NCBI GenBank assembly: GCA_030734395.1
Contig: JAUZTG010000034.1
Coordinates: 992,001 to 1,056,000 of the forward strand
Length of the DNA stretch: 64,000 bases
From: Sarocladium kiliense
Lineage: Eukaryota; Ascomycota; Sordariomycetes; Hypocreales; Sarocladiaceae
Direction of reading: 5' to 3'
Position numbers and translations under genes: made by a program. The notes below the pieces were generated by a model. That model ran no database searches and was not told the origin of the DNA. It saw only the letters and a program-made list of their open reading frames with translations. Positions 59,736 through 64,000 of this stretch are shown here, in pieces (positions within the stretch are counted from its first letter, which is position 1; the number at the start of each line of letters is the position of its first letter).

Positions 59736-62159
59736 ATGGCCGCGCCATCGACATTTTCGTATGCACAGGCCGCCAAGGGCCAGGGTGCAACGCCCTCAAA
59801 TACTCAACCAGAGCAGGACTCGCAGGTGCAACCCTCTGAGACCAAGGCTGTGTCCAACGGCCAACAAGCGTCCGAGTCTGTCGAGAACACCTCGGCGCCC
59901 GAGACACGTCCTTCAGCTACCGAAAAGACAGAGCAGGACAACACCCCTGCGCCCGAGAACACTGTCGTCGTCGAGTCGACACGAAACAGCAGCCGCGCCG
60001 AGTCAAGACGGGACGAGGAAGTGAGCAGACTGGATAGGCCATGGCGCCGTGCTGACAAGGGCCCGACCCGGTCATCAAGCACTACTACAAGGTCTGTCGA
60101 CGAGAGCGAGCACCGACGGCCTCGCAAGGGTAGGAAGTCCAAGCCTTCGGACAAGTCAAATGGGGACGATACGACAGCCGCCGATAAGAAGTCTGAGCCT
60201 GAGCCTGAGCCTCAGCCCAAGATTGAGCTCTCCGAAGCTCCCATTCCTACTGTCAATATTTGGCAACAACGGAGGGAAACTCTCTTGACTAAGCCCAAGC
60301 CTTCTGGGAGCCCGGCAACAGAGGTCAAGACCAATGGTGTAGTGCAGCATACCGAAGCTGTGGCAAAACCTTCGTCTGAAGCCACTGATGGGGTGTCCTC
60401 CCGAGACGCTCCATCCACAAACGGTGTGAAGGCCCCTCGCAAGTCCGGCGGCGATGGTTCTCGACCTGAGCGCAATGCTAGCCGTGGAAACAGAGTGGCA
60501 GAGAAAGCCAGCAAAACAGAGATCCCCCCACCAGTCGGTGACGCAGTGGCATGGCCCACGCCGGAGACTGCAGTGAAGGATGTCAAGAAGGCAGTTGAGA
60601 CGGCCGACAAGGTCGAGAAGGATGTCCAGGATGATGGCTCCCAGAAGCCTAGGTCGAAAGACAAGTGGGTTACCTACGACTATGTCCCCACCGTCACATT
60701 CGAGACTCAGATCCAGCGTCCCTCCGGTGGAAAGCCGCGTGGTGGCGGTCGCAGCACAGGAAGTGGAAGAGGGGGCCACAGTGGCAACCAGGTTGCCGAT
60801 AAGGCCGCGTCGGCGAGCACTGCTCCGCCTAACAAGGCGAGCGAGACAAAGGAAAGAGCTCGGGAGCAGCCCAACGGAGTACCAAGGAACTCTTCAGTGC
60901 CGCCAGCAAACAAGCAGCCAGCAGCTGAGGCTGCCCAGGTTAGCAAGGAGACGAAGAAGCCTGCTCCTCAACCGGCTACCGAGAAGAAGGAGACCTCTGC
61001 CCAGTCCACGGTAAGCTCGAAACTCCCATCGCGGGGCACTGCAACAAAGGCACTGACCGTTCCTCAGGAAGCACCAGTGCAGCGTGAGGCTCGCAGCGAG
61101 CGAGGTCGAGGCGGTTACCGCGGTCGTGGTGGCCACCACAATCCCAATGCACATGGTCAGTCCCACGGGGCATCAACGATGTCCGGTCCCAACTTCGCCA
61201 TGAATGGCATTGGTCCCCGCGGCCAGCCTTACAGCCCTCCGCCTAGGCAAGGCGCTCATGGGCAGATGTTCCCTCCGCCGCCGCAGAGGGGTGGACGTGG
61301 AGGCCGCAATGCTGGTGGCAACCACTACAGCCGCATGTCGCTGCCCAACAGTGCCTCCCGCCTTCCCCCAGTTCAGACCCAATTTGCACCTTACGAGTAT
61401 CCCATGGCGCCGATGTCTGCTATGCCCTTCCAGCCCGCGCCCTACTGGGACAATATGGTCATGACCATGCTCAAGCAACAGATTGAGTACTACTTCTCCA
61501 TCGACAACCTTTGCAAGGATCTGTTCCTTCGTCAGCGCATGGACTCTCAGGGTTTCGTCCCCTTGCACTTCGTCCTCGCGTTCCAGCGTATCCGTGACAT
61601 GCAGGCCGAGCTAGCCATGGTTCGTGCCGTTTGCGAGGAGTCGAATGAGATTGATTATGTCGTTGGCGAGGACGACTGCGAGCGCCTGCGCCGTCGTCAT
61701 GGCTGGGAGACCTTTGTGCTCCCGATGGAGGAGCGCGATACGGGCGCCCGTAACCATGGGCCCATGCACCCATCGTTTAAAAGCAGGAGCTATAACATGG
61801 GCAGCCCGTTCAATGGCATGGGTTCCCCACCTATGCACTTCCCCATGGGCTCTCCCCATGGCTACTCTGCGCCCCCGGAGCAGAACTTCCAGCCTTTTGG
61901 CAATGGTCCTATTGGAGGCCCCAATGGTCAGGAGCAAATGAATGGAAAGCGAAGCAACAGCAATGGCGCAACACAGCTGTCTGCTAATGTCCCCGACTTC
62001 TCGCCTTCAGGTGCCTTCATGGCGGGCGATCAAAGCAATGGCGATATGCCCGGAAAGACAGACGCAATGACGAATGGCCACGTTGAGAACGGCGTTCCCA
62101 ACGGCATGGTCAACGGTGTACATGGCGCAGAACAGCCCCAAGAGGCTGGACATGCTTAA
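59736..62159 (+). CDS. La-motif RNA-binding protein (Sro9/Slf1, LARP-like)
   Basis: Sro9 and Slf1 are cytoplasmic La-related proteins that bind polysome-associated mRNAs and modulate translation and stability. The single exon encodes 807 residues from the first ATG in frame, MAAPSTFSYAQAAKGQ, a typical start for fungal members. Residues about 1-560 are low complexity and charged, with RGG-like stretches (RGRGGYRGRGGHH near 457, RGGRGGRNAGG near 517). The La motif occupies about 569-660: YWDNMVMTMLKQQIEYYFSI, then DNLCKDLFLRQRMDSQGFVP, with the conserved Q, YYFS, DN and LR residues, ending in RRRHGWETFVLPMEERD. The C-terminal tail is Gly/Met/Asn-rich. No RRM follows the La motif, as in Sro9 rather than true La. 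A 1-kb pyrimidine-rich leader precedes it. Confidence 0.92.
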   Translation: MAAPSTFSYAQAAKGQGATPSNTQPEQDSQVQPSETKAVSNGQQASESVENTSAPETRPSATEKTEQDNTPAPENTVVVESTRNSSRAESRRDEEVSRLDRPWRRADKGPTRSSSTTTRSVDESEHRRPRKGRKSKPSDKSNGDDTTAADKKSEPEPEPQPKIELSEAPIPTVNIWQQRRETLLTKPKPSGSPATEVKTNGVVQHTEAVAKPSSEATDGVSSRDAPSTNGVKAPRKSGGDGSRPERNASRGNRVAEKASKTEIPPPVGDAVAWPTPETAVKDVKKAVETADKVEKDVQDDGSQKPRSKDKWVTYDYVPTVTFETQIQRPSGGKPRGGGRSTGSGRGGHSGNQVADKAASASTAPPNKASETKERAREQPNGVPRNSSVPPANKQPAAEAAQVSKETKKPAPQPATEKKETSAQSTVSSKLPSRGTATKALTVPQEAPVQREARSERGRGGYRGRGGHHNPNAHGQSHGASTMSGPNFAMNGIGPRGQPYSPPPRQGAHGQMFPPPPQRGGRGGRNAGGNHYSRMSLPNSASRLPPVQTQFAPYEYPMAPMSAMPFQPAPYWDNMVMTMLKQQIEYYFSIDNLCKDLFLRQRMDSQGFVPLHFVLAFQRIRDMQAELAMVRAVCEESNEIDYVVGEDDCERLRRRHGWETFVLPMEERDTGARNHGPMHPSFKSRSYNMGSPFNGMGSPPMHFPMGSPHGYSAPPEQNFQPFGNGPIGGPNGQEQMNGKRSNSNGATQLSANVPDFSPSGAFMAGDQSNGDMPGKTDAMTNGHVENGVPNGMVNGVHGAEQPQEAGHA

Positions 62160-63746
62160 GCCAGCCTACAGGGCCGGTTTAGTCGTTTTCGTTTTCCGCA
62201 GTTGATGACCAATCATCGATGTAGCGGTTGGCTTGCTAGTGTTGTTGCATGACTTCTGGTCTACCTGGCTCGCGACTTGGTCTTATACCAGTCTCGCTGG
62301 AAAATCCTGGCATTCTCCACATCGTTCGTTACACGGACGTCACGGCACAAGTCGGGGGTGAACACGCTTGGGCACGATGGTGATATTTCATCTGTGGCTA
62401 TCTAAGCTGTTCTTGACTCTCGGTATGATGGCGTCTCCATGCGTTTCCGTCGGAGTTTTCGGTGGTTCGATTCTGAGGCTCTCCACTCCTTGCCATAAAG
62501 CGGTGATATCCAATCGGGCGTGTTCAGGCACGAAAACTCTTGATTTTGCACGGCCAACATGGCAAGGCGACTTGTATTCCCCATTTTATTTGAGCTGGCG
62601 AAAACCACAGTCTCGATCAACAGGCCTTGTCAGAGGGAAGACCGGAGGGTTTTCACGAGATCCCGCCCTATTCCATCTGCCATCAGATACACAGGCCCCG
62701 AAGCAGGATAAAGCCAATAAGATGAACAACTCTTCCCTGCAAGACTCGACGACGCTAGATCGGATAGCTGAGGGTCGGCCTGGAAGAATCACAAAACTGC
62801 AGGTTGACTTGAAGGCTTCTTACTGGTATGATCACGGTCGCACGACACAATCATTATAATTTCTTTCTCAGTTTACATCATTCTCCTCATCGGGCGTTTC
62901 TCCAGTATTGGAAGCTTAAAAGACGACCATGACATCCAACGGCTTACGGTGTCTTACCGCCACCCGCGGGCTACGAGGATTTGGCATCGATTTTCTGCAA
63001 AGCATTTTGTGTCTTCTGCTTTTTGCGTTAGGGATCTTTTAAAGGGAACATTCAAAAAAAGAAGGCGAGAGGATCTTGGCACTTTCTACACACGCACAGA
63101 CATTCGAGAATTGGCTTCTTTTTGGTTTGACCTTGTTCGTCTCACAGGCATTCTCGGGCTGGGTTACTTTGGTCCTCGGTCCCTTCGTCTTCTTCCCCCT
63201 GTGGTTGCAGGGTCTTGAGAGAGGATGGATTTATAGCAGCGGCTTCTCGTGGCCTGCTATCACAGCTACCCTCCGATCCCCCCTGCTTGCTTTTGTTCAT
63301 TCTGCCTGCCGGACGCGTATAACATCACTGGATTTGACTTAGAGAGGGTTTTGACAGAAACGGGGACTGGTTAAGGTGGAAACAGCAGCAGGGTGGCCTT
63401 TGCGCCTATTGGCGCTCGTTTTTTTCTTTTTGGTGTTGCCAGACAAAAAGGAAGGGAGGAAGCTTGGTTCTCCTTGTACGATATCATATCAAAGCTTTGG
63501 AAGAGCGGTGGTGGTAACCGGAAGAGTGGTTGGCAGTGGTTTTTCGAAACACAATGGAAAGTCATAAAACACCAAAACACAAGCTGAAACTCTGTGATTC
63601 AGGACTGAAGTCAAGTCTACCATAATGCAAACAACATAGGCAAGATGGCCTCGGCATATAAGAAGTACATGGGCAAGCAAACGCGGGTGATAACTGCTTC
63701 GAGCATGGGTATCAACGCAAAATGAGAGCCCGCCACTCGATCCCAT
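62160..63746. other. Convergent 3' region
   Basis: The La-motif gene's 3' UTR and the 3' flank of the partial minus-strand gene at the right edge. Short frames here show no domain features and I see no gene. Confidence 0.55.
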
Positions 63747-64000
63747 TTACAGCACAGCGGCCAGGCCAAGCAAAGCAGCTACACCAGCAGCAGCCTTCCC
63801 TGGCCCAGCCGTTGGCGCTGCATCCTCCGTGTCCGTTGTCGTCTCTGCATCATCGGCACTCGCAGTACTGCTCTCACTCTCAGAACCAGTAGTTGTGACG
63901 GTTGCAGAGGAAGTCTCTACAGCTCTGGTGGTCACCTGGTTGTCTCCCCCGCTCACGACGTTGGTACCAGTGAAGGTGATGAGATCTGTGCCTGTGAGAG
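63747..64000 (-). CDS. Partial: C terminus of a Ser/Thr-rich GPI-anchored surface protein
   Basis: Only the last 84 or so codons are in the window; the frame runs off the right edge without a start. The visible part reads LTGTDLITFTGTNVVSGGDN, then a Ser/Thr/Asp/Glu-rich stalk (TTTGSESESSTASADDAETT), then PTAGPGKAAAGVAALLGLAA followed by VL and a stop. A Ser/Thr stalk followed by small residues (about Gly/Ala) and a short hydrophobic tail at the very C terminus is the classic GPI-attachment signal. The ITFTGT segment could be the end of a Kre9/Knh1-like or similar extracellular domain, but too little is visible. It is probably a cell-wall or plasma-membrane surface protein. Confidence 0.7.
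   Translation of the reverse strand, partial: LTGTDLITFTGTNVVSGGDNQVTTRAVETSSATVTTTGSESESSTASADDAETTTDTEDAAPTAGPGKAAAGVAALLGLAAVL

Noticed and set aside
49..63900. tRNA genes anywhere in the window
   Set aside because: I looked for B-box-like GGTTCGA/GGTTCAA on both strands; the matches fall in coding sequence or lack an A box and acceptor stem.

Overview
The window looks like a chromosomal segment of a filamentous ascomycete (Pezizomycotina, most likely Sordariomycetes). The evidence is short spliceosomal introns (mostly 56-184 bp) with GTRNGT-like donors and CTAAC-like branch sites, pyrimidine-rich leaders before start codons, about one gene per 5 kb, and proteins that are clearly fungal orthologues: a Rim15 kinase with PAS and receiver domains, Npr3, Sft2, an Sro9-type La protein and Yap-like bZIP. 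No prokaryotic operons, CRISPR array, rRNA, recognisable tRNA or intact transposon was seen.

Layout. 1-5450 is gene-free as far as I can tell. PRP31 (minus) and CLF1 (plus) are divergent splicing-factor genes sharing a 328-bp promoter. An unnamed zinc-motif protein gene (10855-12522) faces eIF3d (13076-14982, minus). A five-exon bZIP gene (15433-16741, minus) follows, then 3.4 kb without a gene. RIM15 (20194-26051) is followed on the same strand by an MFS phosphate/glycerophosphodiester-type permease (28212-30369). A 1,219-residue regulator combining a Zn2Cys6-like cluster with C2H2-like fingers lies at 30889-34891 (minus). After 5.5 kb without a convincing gene come an ethanolamine/choline kinase (40367-41768, minus), the GATOR1 subunit NPR3 (44141-46440), a long-loop bHLH factor (47372-48949, minus) with 5.5 kb of empty upstream DNA, SFT2 (54465-55900, four exons), an La-motif RNA-binding protein (59736-62159) and the 3' end of a GPI-anchored protein gene running off the right edge.

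Functional themes. Several genes act in RNA metabolism (Prp31 in the U4/U6.U5 tri-snRNP, Clf1 in the Prp19-associated complex, eIF3d in initiation, an Sro9-like La protein). Others act in nutrient signalling (Rim15 downstream of TORC1/PKA/Pho85, Npr3 upstream of TORC1, a phosphate-type permease next to RIM15). Four genes look like transcription regulators. I found no secondary-metabolite cluster or clearly new multi-gene system. The items most worth following up are the zinc-cluster/C2H2 hybrid regulator, the Glu-for-Asp receiver domain of Rim15, the retained-intron geometry of NPR3 and the bZIP gene, a CCAAT plus TCACGTGA element before NPR3, and the PRP31/CLF1 shared promoter. Exon boundaries were worked out by eye from splice signals and reading-frame continuity; no database search was run.
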